DNA of 64,000 nt from Alphaproteobacteria bacterium. Lineage in GTDB: Bacteria > Pseudomonadota > Alphaproteobacteria > UBA828. Positions within the stretch are counted from its first letter, which is position 1; each line of letters opens with the position of its first letter. Location: the NCBI GenBank assembly GCA_022826665.1, contig JAJDUK010000055.1, forward strand, positions 1 through 64,000, given 5' to 3'. The notes beneath the pieces are model-generated. The model did no database searches, was not told the DNA's origin, and saw only the letters and a program-made list of their open reading frames with translations. This document shows, piece after piece, positions 9,277-16,310 of this stretch. Position numbers and translations under genes: made by a program.

Positions 9277-10155
9277 ATGCCGGACAAGGACATTCAGGTC
9301 TGCTTCAACGTCCACTTCGACGCCGTGTCGCTTTGGATAGGGTCTTTCGGTGGTGAGGACTCGCCATGCGACATCTCGCGCGGCGTTCACGCAGCCCAAG
9401 TGGGGACGCCTCGTCTGCTCGATCTGCTTGACAAGTACGACATCACGACCACGTGGAACATTACCGGTCATTCGATCGAGAGTTTTCCTAAAGAGTCCGA
9501 GATGGTCGTTCAAGCCGGGCACGAGTTGGGCCTGCATGGATACACCCACGAAAATCCTCTGGCCATGACCAAGGAACAGGAGCAGGCCATCCTGAACAAG
9601 ACATTCGATCTGGTTGTCGATTTGTGCGGCAAACCGCCCAAGGGTTACTCGGCACCTTGGTGGGAGCTGAGCCCCAACACCATCGACTTGCTCCTGGAAA
9701 AGGGCATCGAGTACGACCACAGCCTGATGGAGAACGATCACTCTCCCTATTATCTCCGGCGAGACGATAGCTGGACCAAAATCGACTATTCTCAGCCGGC
9801 GGAAACCTGGATGACGCCGTGGCAAAGGGGGACGGAGACCGACCTAATCGAGATCCCCTGCAGTTGGTATTTGGACGATGCGCCGCCGGTCATGTTCGTG
9901 AAGAAGTTCCCGAACAGCCACGGTTGGGTCAGCCCGCGCTCCATCGGTCAGATGTGGACGGATCAGTTCGACTGGGTGTACCGCAACTGCGATTACGGCA
10001 TTTACAACGCCTGCCTGCACCCCGATGCATCAGGCCATCCGCAAATGCTCATGATGCTGGAGCGGCTGATCGATCACATGCGTTGCCACGACGGCGTGCG
10101 CTTCATGACCCTGAAGCAGATCTGCGACGAGTTCCGAGCGCGCAATCCGCGCTAG
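9277..10155 (+). CDS. NodB-type polysaccharide deacetylase / PuuE-like family protein
   Basis: 292 aa. The NodB-homology catalytic features are present: an early aspartate in NVHFDAVSLW, the His pair in GHELGLHGYTHE (H-x3-H), GYSAPWWELSPNT and a C-terminal CLHPDASGHPQM. Family members remove N-acyl groups from sugars; a close alphaproteobacterial branch acts on cyclic ureides or imides (PuuE-type allantoinase), and the neighbouring amidase genes make that alternative attractive. The ATG at 9277 is preferred over an upstream TTG because of its ribosome site. Confidence 0.82.
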   Translation: MPDKDIQVCFNVHFDAVSLWIGSFGGEDSPCDISRGVHAAQVGTPRLLDLLDKYDITTTWNITGHSIESFPKESEMVVQAGHELGLHGYTHENPLAMTKEQEQAILNKTFDLVVDLCGKPPKGYSAPWWELSPNTIDLLLEKGIEYDHSLMENDHSPYYLRRDDSWTKIDYSQPAETWMTPWQRGTETDLIEIPCSWYLDDAPPVMFVKKFPNSHGWVSPRSIGQMWTDQFDWVYRNCDYGIYNACLHPDASGHPQMLMMLERLIDHMRCHDGVRFMTLKQICDEFRARNPR

Positions 10156-10207
10156 GCAAGCTGAATAGAGTTCGCCAACGGCAGTTTGCTTGTCCGGGCG
10201 TAGTCGA

Positions 10208-10254
10208 GAGGCGGATTCCGCGAGCTGGGTCCTCGCCCATCGCGGGTCCGCCTC
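10208..10254. terminator. Hairpin between convergent genes, possible bidirectional terminator
   Basis: GAGGCGGA (10208-10215) pairs with TCCGCCTC (10247-10254), and CCGCG (10218-10222) pairs with CGCGG (10241-10245) across a small internal loop. It lies between the stops of the convergent genes at 10155 and 10283, where a terminator is expected. No T-run follows, so function is uncertain. Confidence 0.35.
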
Positions 10255-10282
10255 TGCACCCTCGGAACGTCCGTTGGGCCGC

Positions 10283-10633
10283 TTACGCGGTCTCGCTCCG
10301 TGTCACAGGGCCGGCTTCGCCGAGTTGCGAGAGGAGCTGCGGATCGAGCGGGTCGATCGGCTTCAAGGCGATGTCCTCGACGGTCATCCAGATCTGCGGC
10401 AGCTGCTCGACGACTTCCGTCCGTCCGCGATGACTGTGTACCAGGTACTGACCGCCGGCCCAGTCGTCGACCTTGCAGCCGTAGTGACGCAGAATCTTGT
10501 TGATGAGTTTCAGACGATAGGCGCGGTCGACAAATCTCGCATTGCCCACCGGCGCGACCCCGCTGCGCCCTACGTCCGTGCCCGCCTCGGTCCAGTGCGG
10601 CCCGCTCGTGAACATGGTGCAGAACGCGCACAT
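10283..10633 (-). CDS. Small hypothetical protein with N-terminal CxxC
   Basis: 116 aa, no family recognised with certainty. It starts MCAFC, then GPHWTEAG, and has an alpha/beta-looking body with RLKLINKILRHYGCKVDDW and GQYLVHSHRGRTEVVEQLP, ending in DPLDPQLLSQLGEAGP. A good ribosome site (GGGGTGAGG about 10 nt upstream of the ATG) and amino-acid use typical of a real protein support coding. The CxxC plus HW could bind a metal or cofactor, which is inference. It follows the gene at 11127 on the same strand with a 47-bp gap, so the two may be co-transcribed. Confidence 0.65.
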   Translation of the reverse strand: MCAFCTMFTSGPHWTEAGTDVGRSGVAPVGNARFVDRAYRLKLINKILRHYGCKVDDWAGGQYLVHSHRGRTEVVEQLPQIWMTVEDIALKPIDPLDPQLLSQLGEAGPVTRSETA

Positions 10634-10680
10634 GCGTCCGCCTCACCCCATTAGTCTGTCGTTCGCCGGCGGGTGCGACA

Positions 10681-11127
10681 CTACTTCAAGAAGATCACGC
10701 CCCACTGGTTGTCGACCACATCGCCACCGCCGCTTACCGTGAAATTGGAGGTGATGATCCCGGTCGCGCCATCGAAGATCCCGGCGCCGGAATCGACCTG
10801 CCAGCAGATCCCGCCGTGTGTCAGGTTCGAATCCGCGCTCGGCCCCATGGCCCCCGTTCCGCGCGTGCTGAAGGTGAAGCTGTTCCCTCCGCCGAAGTCG
10901 ATCGTACCCGATTCCGTGAAGCTGCCATCCTCATTGGGAAAGACGTCCGATTCGAAGCTCACGCTGTTACCCGCGATGGCCTCGATGGTGGCGTCGACCG
11001 CATCATCGTCCACGGCCGTGGAAATTCTCGACGCCGACCCGCGCGTCGAGGCGCTCAAGACACCTTCCACGCCCTCCTTGGGGCCCGCAGTGCCGCGAAA
11101 CTGGATGACGTAACTGATCTGCTTCAT
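10681..11127 (-). CDS. Hypothetical beta-rich protein, possibly calycin/allene-oxide-cyclase-like barrel
   Basis: 148 aa without a signal peptide. The pattern is a run of short beta strands: SYVIQFRGTAGP, SESGTIDFGG-like, NSFTFSTRGTGAMGP, THGGICWQVDSGAGIFDGA and TGIITSNFTVSGGGDVVD, ending DNQWGVIFLK. The repeated G-S-x-x-G-x-G-x-I and late GxFxGATGxI arrangement is like small lipocalin/DUF3224-type barrels, but this is inference from pattern. A purine-rich AAAGG lies upstream of the ATG. No enzymatic residues can be named. Confidence 0.7.
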   Translation of the reverse strand: MKQISYVIQFRGTAGPKEGVEGVLSASTRGSASRISTAVDDDAVDATIEAIAGNSVSFESDVFPNEDGSFTESGTIDFGGGNSFTFSTRGTGAMGPSADSNLTHGGICWQVDSGAGIFDGATGIITSNFTVSGGGDVVDNQWGVIFLK

Positions 11128-11340
11128 GGTTTGGCCTTTCGTTCCTCGTCGGGCCGCACGCCGATGCGACCGGCCTGCATGGGATGGCTCGGTCCGGATG
11201 TTAGTTGAAGGATGTCAGCAAGGCCATGTCTCAGGCGGCCGCCCTCGGATACCTGAGCCCAGACCGTTTCGAGGAGGAACAGTCCCGCACCTCGGTCAAA
11301 TCGGCCGCATGAAACTTTCCGACCCCAGGGGCCCACTCCA

Positions 11341-11353
11341 ATAGGGGGTCAAT
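11341..11353 (+). repeat. IS21-type terminal motif flanking the IS1595 copy
   Basis: ATAGGGGGTCAAT here recurs exactly in inverted orientation at 18276-18288, inside the terminal region of the IS21 remnant. It lies about 9 bp outside the left end of the IS1595-type element, suggesting that element inserted in or next to an older IS21 end. Confidence 0.45.
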
Positions 11354-11362
11354 ATAAGATCT

Positions 11363-11380
11363 GGGTCTTGCCTAGCTGAG
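11363..11380 (+). repeat. Left terminal inverted repeat of the IS1595-type element
   Basis: 18 bp, perfect complement of 12078-12095. Confidence 0.85.
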
Positions 11381-11408
11381 TCTGTTGTGACGCGTGCTAA
11401 GGCTAGGC

Positions 11409-12086
11409 ATGGCAATGAAGAACAAGTACGCGAGGCGTTCGAGGATCTCGGAAGGCAAGGTCCGCGAGCTGGTTCGTTACTTCGCCGCCGATCTGACCGC
11501 CCTCCAGGCGGCGACGCTGAGCGGTCTGAACCGCAACACCGTGAACCGGTTCTACCGCAGCTTGCGCGAACGCATCCTGGTCGCCTGTGAGGCCCAGCGT
11601 CCGCTGTTCGGGATCGTCGAGGTCGACGAGAGCTTCTTCGGGGCGCGCCGGGTCAAGGGCAGGCGCGGGCGCGGTGCCTACGGCAAGACCGTCGTCTTCG
11701 GCATCTTCGAGCGCCAGGGCCAAGTCTACACCGAGATTGTGCCTGACTGCTCGAGGCCGACCCTGCAGGGCATCATCCGCGGCCGGGTGGACCCCAGCAC
11801 CGACATCAACTCCGATGGCTGGCGCGGCTACAACGGGCTGGTCGACCTCGGCTACGGTCACTTCCGCGTCGATCATTCCAAGGACGAGTTCACCAACGGC
11901 ACCACCCACATCAACGGCATCGAAGGCTTCTGGGGCTTGGCAAAGGTCCGCCTGACGAAGTTCAAGGGCCTCCCCCGGCACACCTTCCATCTGCACCTCA
12001 AGGAAACCGAATGGCGGTTCAACCACCGCAAAGCCGACAAGTACAAAATCCTACTACGCTACCTCCGCCAAAATCCCCTCAGCTAG
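11409..12086 (+). CDS. IS1595-family transposase (ISXO2-like DDE domain)
   Basis: 225 aa. The ISXO2-like catalytic core is visible: first Asp in GIVEVDESFFGARRVKG, second Asp in INSDGWRGYNG, and the third acidic/Asn position in THINGIEGFWGLAK, followed by the H-L-H-L-K-E-x-E-W-R-F-N-H segment typical of the family. An N-terminal helix-turn-helix (SGLNRNTVNRFYRSLRE) replaces the zinc ribbon found in longer members. The stop TAG (12084-12086) lies inside the right inverted repeat. The ATG at 11409 was taken; 11415 is a second choice. The ORF is intact, so the element may still move. Confidence 0.9.
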   Translation: MAMKNKYARRSRISEGKVRELVRYFAADLTALQAATLSGLNRNTVNRFYRSLRERILVACEAQRPLFGIVEVDESFFGARRVKGRRGRGAYGKTVVFGIFERQGQVYTEIVPDCSRPTLQGIIRGRVDPSTDINSDGWRGYNGLVDLGYGHFRVDHSKDEFTNGTTHINGIEGFWGLAKVRLTKFKGLPRHTFHLHLKETEWRFNHRKADKYKILLRYLRQNPLS

Positions 12087-12095
12087 GCAAGACCC
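12078..12095 (+). repeat. Right terminal inverted repeat of the IS1595-type element
   Basis: 18 bp, perfect complement of 11363-11380; contains the transposase stop codon. Confidence 0.85.
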
Positions 12096-12173
12096 TTAAA
12101 TCTGCTTATCCGTGACACTCCGTCACTAATGGCATATGTTCTCAATATGTTCTGCTATACGAAGGTCACGGAT

Positions 12174-12445
12174 ATGGCGTTCAAGGTGGCATCGCGGGTG
12201 CGCGGATTGAGCGACGAGGTCTTTCGCGAAGCTTTCGGTACGGAGGAGCAGTGCCGCAAGGCGCTGGTTCGGCTGCGCTGGCCGGGCGGCTTCGTCTGCC
12301 CCGCTTGCGGTCATCGCGGTCATCGCGAGTTGGCGGGTCGGGGGCTTTACCAATTGCAACCACTGCAAGAAGCAAACCTCGCCCACGGCGGGCCCGATCT
12401 TCCATTCGACCAAGCTGCCGCTGAGGTGTTGTTCGGCGCGCAAAT
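12174..12445 (+). pseudogene. Truncated, frameshifted IS1595-family transposase N-terminus (zinc-ribbon type)
   Basis: The frame from 12174 encodes GLSDEVFREAFGTEEQCRKA, then LRWPGGFVCPACGHRGHRE, the N-terminal zinc-ribbon region of IS1595 transposases. Near 12350 the frame breaks: the next frame continues as CNHCKKQTSPTAGPIFHSTK, which supplies the second CxxC and the expected continuation. Homology stops after about 12420 and the catalytic domain is absent. This is a different member from the intact element 80 bp upstream. Confidence 0.8.
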
Positions 12446-12771
12446 TGGACGCCGATCGGTGTGGTAACGCTCTGATTCCCTTTGATTCTGAGGGGCTACA
12501 GGAAGACGCCGAACAACACGCAGCGGGCCAGACCGGTCAACAGGGCCCGGCCGCCCCGGCCCGACTTACGCGAGGCGCGCCTCTTCATGTGGGCGTTCTC
12601 AAACAGCGTCCGCTGGTTCTCCTCGAAACACTCCCAGGTGATTGCCATGGCACTGGCACGAGCCATGGGTGTATAGTGGCGAGATTGACAACAACGCAGG
12701 CTGCGCCGCGAAAACAGGCGGCTGTCGGGCACGTTTCAGTTTATGTGGCGAACCGCAGTGGGAGGCTGAGC
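12446..12771 (+). other. Intergenic region after the transposase remnant
   Basis: 326 bp between the transposase remnant and the binding-protein gene. A TTGACA at 12685-12690 is present but lacks a good -10 at standard spacing. A 50-codon antisense frame (12496-12648) exists without supporting evidence. The ribosome site GGGAGGC lies just before the ATG at 12772. Nothing else was recognised. Confidence 0.35.
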
Positions 12772-13965
12772 ATGAGCGAAAAGTTGCGTATTCCGGACAT
12801 ATCGCGCCGCGACGTGCTTAAGGGCACGGCGGCTGCCGCGACTCTGGCGGCCGCTGGATCGCTGGCAACGACGCGCGCGGCGCAGGCGGCGTCCACGACG
12901 GTGAAGGGCTACGGCGTCACCACGTCGCAGCTCAAGGACTGGTCCATCATGGAGAAGGCCATCGGCATCACGATGGAATTCACCGGGACCAACGCCGACA
13001 TCGGCACCTACATGCGTGACGTGATCTCGAACGACCTCGGCGAGACGCACGATATCTTCATCTTCGACGGCGGGACCGAGGACATCCTGGGTCCCCAGGG
13101 CTACTACGCTACCGTCATCGAGGATCACCCGAACCTCGAGCTCTGGGGGCGCACCTCCGACGATTGGAAGCGCACCGACCTGCTGCAGGACTACGACGGC
13201 AACCAGTACGGCGTGCCCGTCATCGGTAATGCGGACAGCTTCGGCTACTTCCCCGAGGCCATCGGCGCCAACCCGGAGGGTCTCGACGAGATCCCCTGGA
13301 GCAAGATGTTCGAGGACGAGGACACCAAGGGCCGCGTCTCGCTCGACCGCAGCTGGCTGCTGTCGAGCCCCGAGGTCGGCCTTTACCTCAAGGCCAACGG
13401 TCGGGCCGAGATCGAAGACGTCGCCAACATGACCGGTGAGGAGGCCCGCGTGGTCGCGGACTTCGCGGCCGACCGCAAGCGTGCCGGGCAGTTCCGCTCA
13501 CTCCACGCAGCCTTCGAGGAGCAGGTGCAGCTTCTCAGCAACAAGGAGATCGACCTGATCAACTGCTGGGAGCCGGCCACCAAGGAGGCCAACAACATCC
13601 TCGGCCCCGGCACGGTGATCTACGCCTTCACGGTCGAGGGCTATTACAAGTGGGGCCACGGCGCCTACATGCACACCAAGGCCGGCGAGCGCGACAACGT
13701 CGACAACATCTACAAGGTGCTCAACTACTACATGACCGGCGAGTATCGCGCCTATCAGGCGATCCAGCGCGGCTACGCCGGGCCCAACATGGACCTCGGC
13801 GTCAAGTACGCGGAGGAGAACGGCTGGCCGCAGGAGCAGATCGACGAGCTCAAGTGGACCGAGGTGAAGGTCAACAAGAAGTTCGAGAAGCCCTTCTTCG
13901 GCAAGCCCGCGGCGCCGAACTCCGATGTCATGGAAGAGGAGTGGCAGCGGTTCCTAAACGCCTGA
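12772..13965 (+). CDS. Tat-exported ABC substrate-binding protein, spermidine/putrescine (PotD) type
   Basis: 397 aa. A twin-arginine signal (SRRDVLKGTAAAATLAAAG) ends near RAAQAAS. The mature protein has the family-1 extracellular solute-binding pattern: DIFIFDGGTEDIL, YGVPVIGNADSFGYFPEAI, INCWEPATKEANN and a C-terminal GEYRAYQAIQRGYAGPNMD. It should bind a polyamine-like or other small cationic solute in the periplasm. Start is set at 12772 by the ribosome site GGGAGGC; the open frame extends upstream to 12445 without coding character. Two permease genes follow, but no ATPase gene is present. Confidence 0.88.
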   Translation: MSEKLRIPDISRRDVLKGTAAAATLAAAGSLATTRAAQAASTTVKGYGVTTSQLKDWSIMEKAIGITMEFTGTNADIGTYMRDVISNDLGETHDIFIFDGGTEDILGPQGYYATVIEDHPNLELWGRTSDDWKRTDLLQDYDGNQYGVPVIGNADSFGYFPEAIGANPEGLDEIPWSKMFEDEDTKGRVSLDRSWLLSSPEVGLYLKANGRAEIEDVANMTGEEARVVADFAADRKRAGQFRSLHAAFEEQVQLLSNKEIDLINCWEPATKEANNILGPGTVIYAFTVEGYYKWGHGAYMHTKAGERDNVDNIYKVLNYYMTGEYRAYQAIQRGYAGPNMDLGVKYAEENGWPQEQIDELKWTEVKVNKKFEKPFFGKPAAPNSDVMEEEWQRFLNA

Positions 13966-13989
13966 CCGCGCCATTCGCGATGTGACGAC

Positions 13990-14043
13990 AGCCCCGGTGC
14001 GCCCCGCGAACACCTTCGCACGGCGCGCCGGGGCTCTTTCTTT
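13990..14043 (+). terminator. Strong intrinsic terminator/attenuator between binding-protein and permease genes
   Basis: AGCCCCGGTGCGCC (13990-14003) pairs with GGCGCGCCGGGGCT (14022-14035): 14 bp with one G-U pair, followed by CTTTCTTT. It ends only 11 nt before the permease ATG at 14055. Likely effects are partial termination and protection of the upstream binding-protein message, giving more binding protein than permease. Confidence 0.85.
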
Positions 14044-14054
14044 GTCGGCGAGCG

Positions 14055-14975
14055 ATGACTGACTCGGCGGGAAGCGGCTTCCTCGACGATCTCCGCGCCG
14101 GCTACACCCGGATGTTCTCGGGCAACTGGGTGGTGCCGGTATTCGTCGCGGTGTGGGTGGTCATCGTCATCCTGCCACTACTGGTCATGGTGGCGCACTC
14201 GTTCTTCGAGATGAAGAACTACCAGGTGTCCTACGACGCCTCGTTCAAGACATGGAACTCGCTGATCGACTCCGGCCGCTGGATCGCGGCGGTGCGCACG
14301 CTCCGGGTCGTGCTGATGATGACGGTGGTCGAGTTCCTGATCGCCTTCCCCTTCGCGCTGTGGCTCGCCAAGACCTGCAAGTCGAAGGTGACCAAGGCGG
14401 TCATCATCACGCTGCTCACCATCCCGTTCTTCCTCGACCCCTCCTCGCGCACGATCATCTGGCGTGCCATCCTGGGCAAGAACGGAATCATCAACACGGT
14501 CCTCATGGAGCTCGGCATCATCAGCGAGCCCATGGAATGGATGCTGTTTTCGGAATTTGCGGTCCACTTCGGGATGCTCGCGCCCTACTTCCCGACGATG
14601 GTGTTCCCCATCTTCCTGGTCGTGAGCCTCATCGACGACCACTACCTGGAGGCGAGCCGCGACCTCGGCGCGAGCAAGCTGCACACGCTCTTTTACATCA
14701 TCCTGCCGCTCTCGCTGCCGGGCATCGTCGCCGGCGCCGTCTTCACCATGGTGCCGCTCATGGCGACCTGGGTAGAGCCGGAGATGCTGGGCGGCGGCTT
14801 CGTCAACCTGCTCGGGCCATCGGTGGAGGCCGCGATTCGGAATCTGAAGTACCCGACCGCGGCCGCGCTCTCAGTCTTCGTCATCATCGTGCTGGCGCTG
14901 CTGCTCACGCTGCTGATCCTGGCGACGCGGCGGCTCGGCTCCATCGGCGACGTCTTCCAGACGTTGAGGCGGTGA
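14055..14975 (+). CDS. ABC permease, PotB/spermidine-putrescine family
   Basis: 306 aa with about six transmembrane segments. The cytoplasmic EAA loop is seen as DHYLEASRDLGASKLHTLFY followed by IILPLSLPGIVAG, which docks an ATPase. It forms the channel with the next permease. No obvious ribosome site precedes the ATG at 14055 because the terminator stem occupies that position. A 4-bp gap separates it from the next gene. Confidence 0.9.
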   Translation: MTDSAGSGFLDDLRAGYTRMFSGNWVVPVFVAVWVVIVILPLLVMVAHSFFEMKNYQVSYDASFKTWNSLIDSGRWIAAVRTLRVVLMMTVVEFLIAFPFALWLAKTCKSKVTKAVIITLLTIPFFLDPSSRTIIWRAILGKNGIINTVLMELGIISEPMEWMLFSEFAVHFGMLAPYFPTMVFPIFLVVSLIDDHYLEASRDLGASKLHTLFYIILPLSLPGIVAGAVFTMVPLMATWVEPEMLGGGFVNLLGPSVEAAIRNLKYPTAAALSVFVIIVLALLLTLLILATRRLGSIGDVFQTLRR

Positions 14976-14979
14976 GACG

Positions 14980-15855
14980 ATGAGCGAGCGGACGCAGCAC
15001 AGGATGGCGGCGACCATCGACGACCAGATCGGCCACGGCGGTGCGCTCTTCTGGCGGCGCCTCTCGGCGTGGCGGTTCTGGACCGCGATCGCCAAGTGGC
15101 TCGGGCTGATCGTCATCTTGCTGATGTACATCCCGCTGGTCTGGCTGGCGGTGATGTCGTTCAGCGGCCGGCCGCTCTCGGGCATCCCCTACCCGCTCAC
15201 CATGGAGCACTACGACGAGCTCATGGGCGCGTTCAACAAGTGGGGGGAGCCGCTTTACGAGAGCGTCGCCATGGGCGTGGTGGTCGGCATCGTCTGCATG
15301 ATCGTGGCGACCGCCGTGGGCCGCGCCATGCCCCGGATGCGCAAGCCGGGCGGGGTAATCCTGATCGCGCTCATCCCCCTCTTCGTGCCGGGGCTCACCA
15401 TGGGGGCGGCGCTCTTCATCTCGGTCCGCTCCTTCCTCGACCTCCGGCTCGGGCTCTGGTCGATCTTCCTCGGCCATATGGTGTGGTCGCTGCCGTTCTC
15501 GCTCCTGCTCGTGCTGATCATCGCGACCCGCTTCGACCACCGCCTGCTGGAGGCTGCGCAGGACCTCGGCGCCACCGGCTGGCGCCGCTTCTGGGACATC
15601 GAGTTCCCGATCCTGCGCCCCGGCATCGTCGGCGCCGGCATTTTCGGCTTCCTGCTCTCCTTCAACGAGCTGCTGCGCTCGATCTTCCTGCGCGGCTCGG
15701 AGACGACGATGCCGATCTACAACTGGACCATGACAGCGTCGCACCAGTCGCAAGTGCCGATCATCTTCTCGCTCTCGACGATCATTCTGGCCGTCACACT
15801 GCCGATCCTCGGTGGCTTCTTCTGGCTGCTGTTTGCCAAGCTGGATCGCGGCTGA
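14980..15855 (+). CDS. ABC permease, PotC/spermidine-putrescine family
   Basis: 291 aa with about six transmembrane segments and the EAA loop LLEAAQDLGATGWRRFW then DIEFPILRPGIVGAG. It is the second channel subunit. It begins 5 bp after the previous gene's stop. An ATPase (PotA) normally completes such cassettes; none follows before the convergent oxygenase gene, so an ATPase must act in trans or has been lost. Confidence 0.9.
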   Translation: MSERTQHRMAATIDDQIGHGGALFWRRLSAWRFWTAIAKWLGLIVILLMYIPLVWLAVMSFSGRPLSGIPYPLTMEHYDELMGAFNKWGEPLYESVAMGVVVGIVCMIVATAVGRAMPRMRKPGGVILIALIPLFVPGLTMGAALFISVRSFLDLRLGLWSIFLGHMVWSLPFSLLLVLIIATRFDHRLLEAAQDLGATGWRRFWDIEFPILRPGIVGAGIFGFLLSFNELLRSIFLRGSETTMPIYNWTMTASHQSQVPIIFSLSTIILAVTLPILGGFFWLLFAKLDRG

Positions 15856-16166
15856 GCGCCGACCTGCCGCCGCCCTTTCGGCAGCGGGGCGATTTGGCGT
15901 GAATCGGGATCTGGACGAGCGAAGGCTGTGTCGATGCCGGGTCGCGCTGTTGGCTGGAACTCCTGTTCGCAGCAATTCGAGATGGTGTCGGGGTTCGACA
16001 CCGACTTGTGGCCCAGAGTGAACACGGCCTCCGAACGGTTGAGTATCGGGCGGCAGCAGCCGCGCCGGTCGATGGGCGGCCACGCTCGATAAGCCGTGGC
16101 GTTCGAGCAAGCGGTTGTTGGATCCTGCCTGCGTCCCAGCAGACATTGAGCGTGGAGACGAGGGCG
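15856..16166. other. Intergenic region without recognisable gene
   Basis: 311 bp after the permease gene. Frames on both strands are short or have arginine/proline-rich shadow composition. No terminator with a T-run, repeat or RNA gene was seen. Confidence 0.4.
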
Positions 16167-16280
16167 TCAGGCGCCCGCGCGCTCTCGGTCCCCCACAATC
16201 AAGTGGTGTTCGAAGTCCGGGTGACGCAGGCGCAAATTATAGTGCGCACCCTGAGGCAAATCCTTTTGCTCGCCCATCAT
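16167..16280 (-). CDS. Possible 37-aa small protein downstream of the TPR/oxygenase gene
   Basis: ATG at 16280 opens a 37-codon frame ending at TGA 16169-16167. It begins MMGEQKDLPQGAHYNLRLRH and ends DFEHHLIVGDRERAGA. The composition (D, E, H, L, few R/P-rich shadows) is unlike the surrounding shadow frames, and it follows the oxygenase stop by 30 bp on the same strand. No ribosome site is convincing and no family is recognised. It could be a genuine small protein or the tail of a decayed gene. Confidence 0.35.
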   Translation of the reverse strand: MMGEQKDLPQGAHYNLRLRHPDFEHHLIVGDRERAGA

Positions 16281-16310
16281 CCGCGTGCCCCCGTGGTTCG
16301 ACCGATGAGG

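Larger units (their letters stand above)
11363..12095 (+). mobile_element. IS1595-family insertion sequence (IS1016-like), apparently complete
   Basis: A 733-bp element with perfect 18-bp terminal inverted repeats: GGGTCTTGCCTAGCTGAG at 11363-11380 and its complement at 12078-12095. The flanking 8-mers TAAGATCT (11355-11362) and TTAAATCT (12096-12103) match at 6 of 8 positions, consistent with a decayed 8-bp target duplication, the family's usual length. It carries one transposase gene. Size and lack of an N-terminal zinc ribbon fit the IS1016-like subgroup. Confidence 0.85.

Noticed and set aside
12496-12732. 78-codon minus-strand frame near the transposase remnant
   Set aside because: An opposing plus frame of similar quality overlaps it; neither has supporting signals.
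14905-16146. 413-codon minus-strand frame over the permease gene
   Set aside because: Mirror of a membrane-protein gene; low-complexity charged residues.
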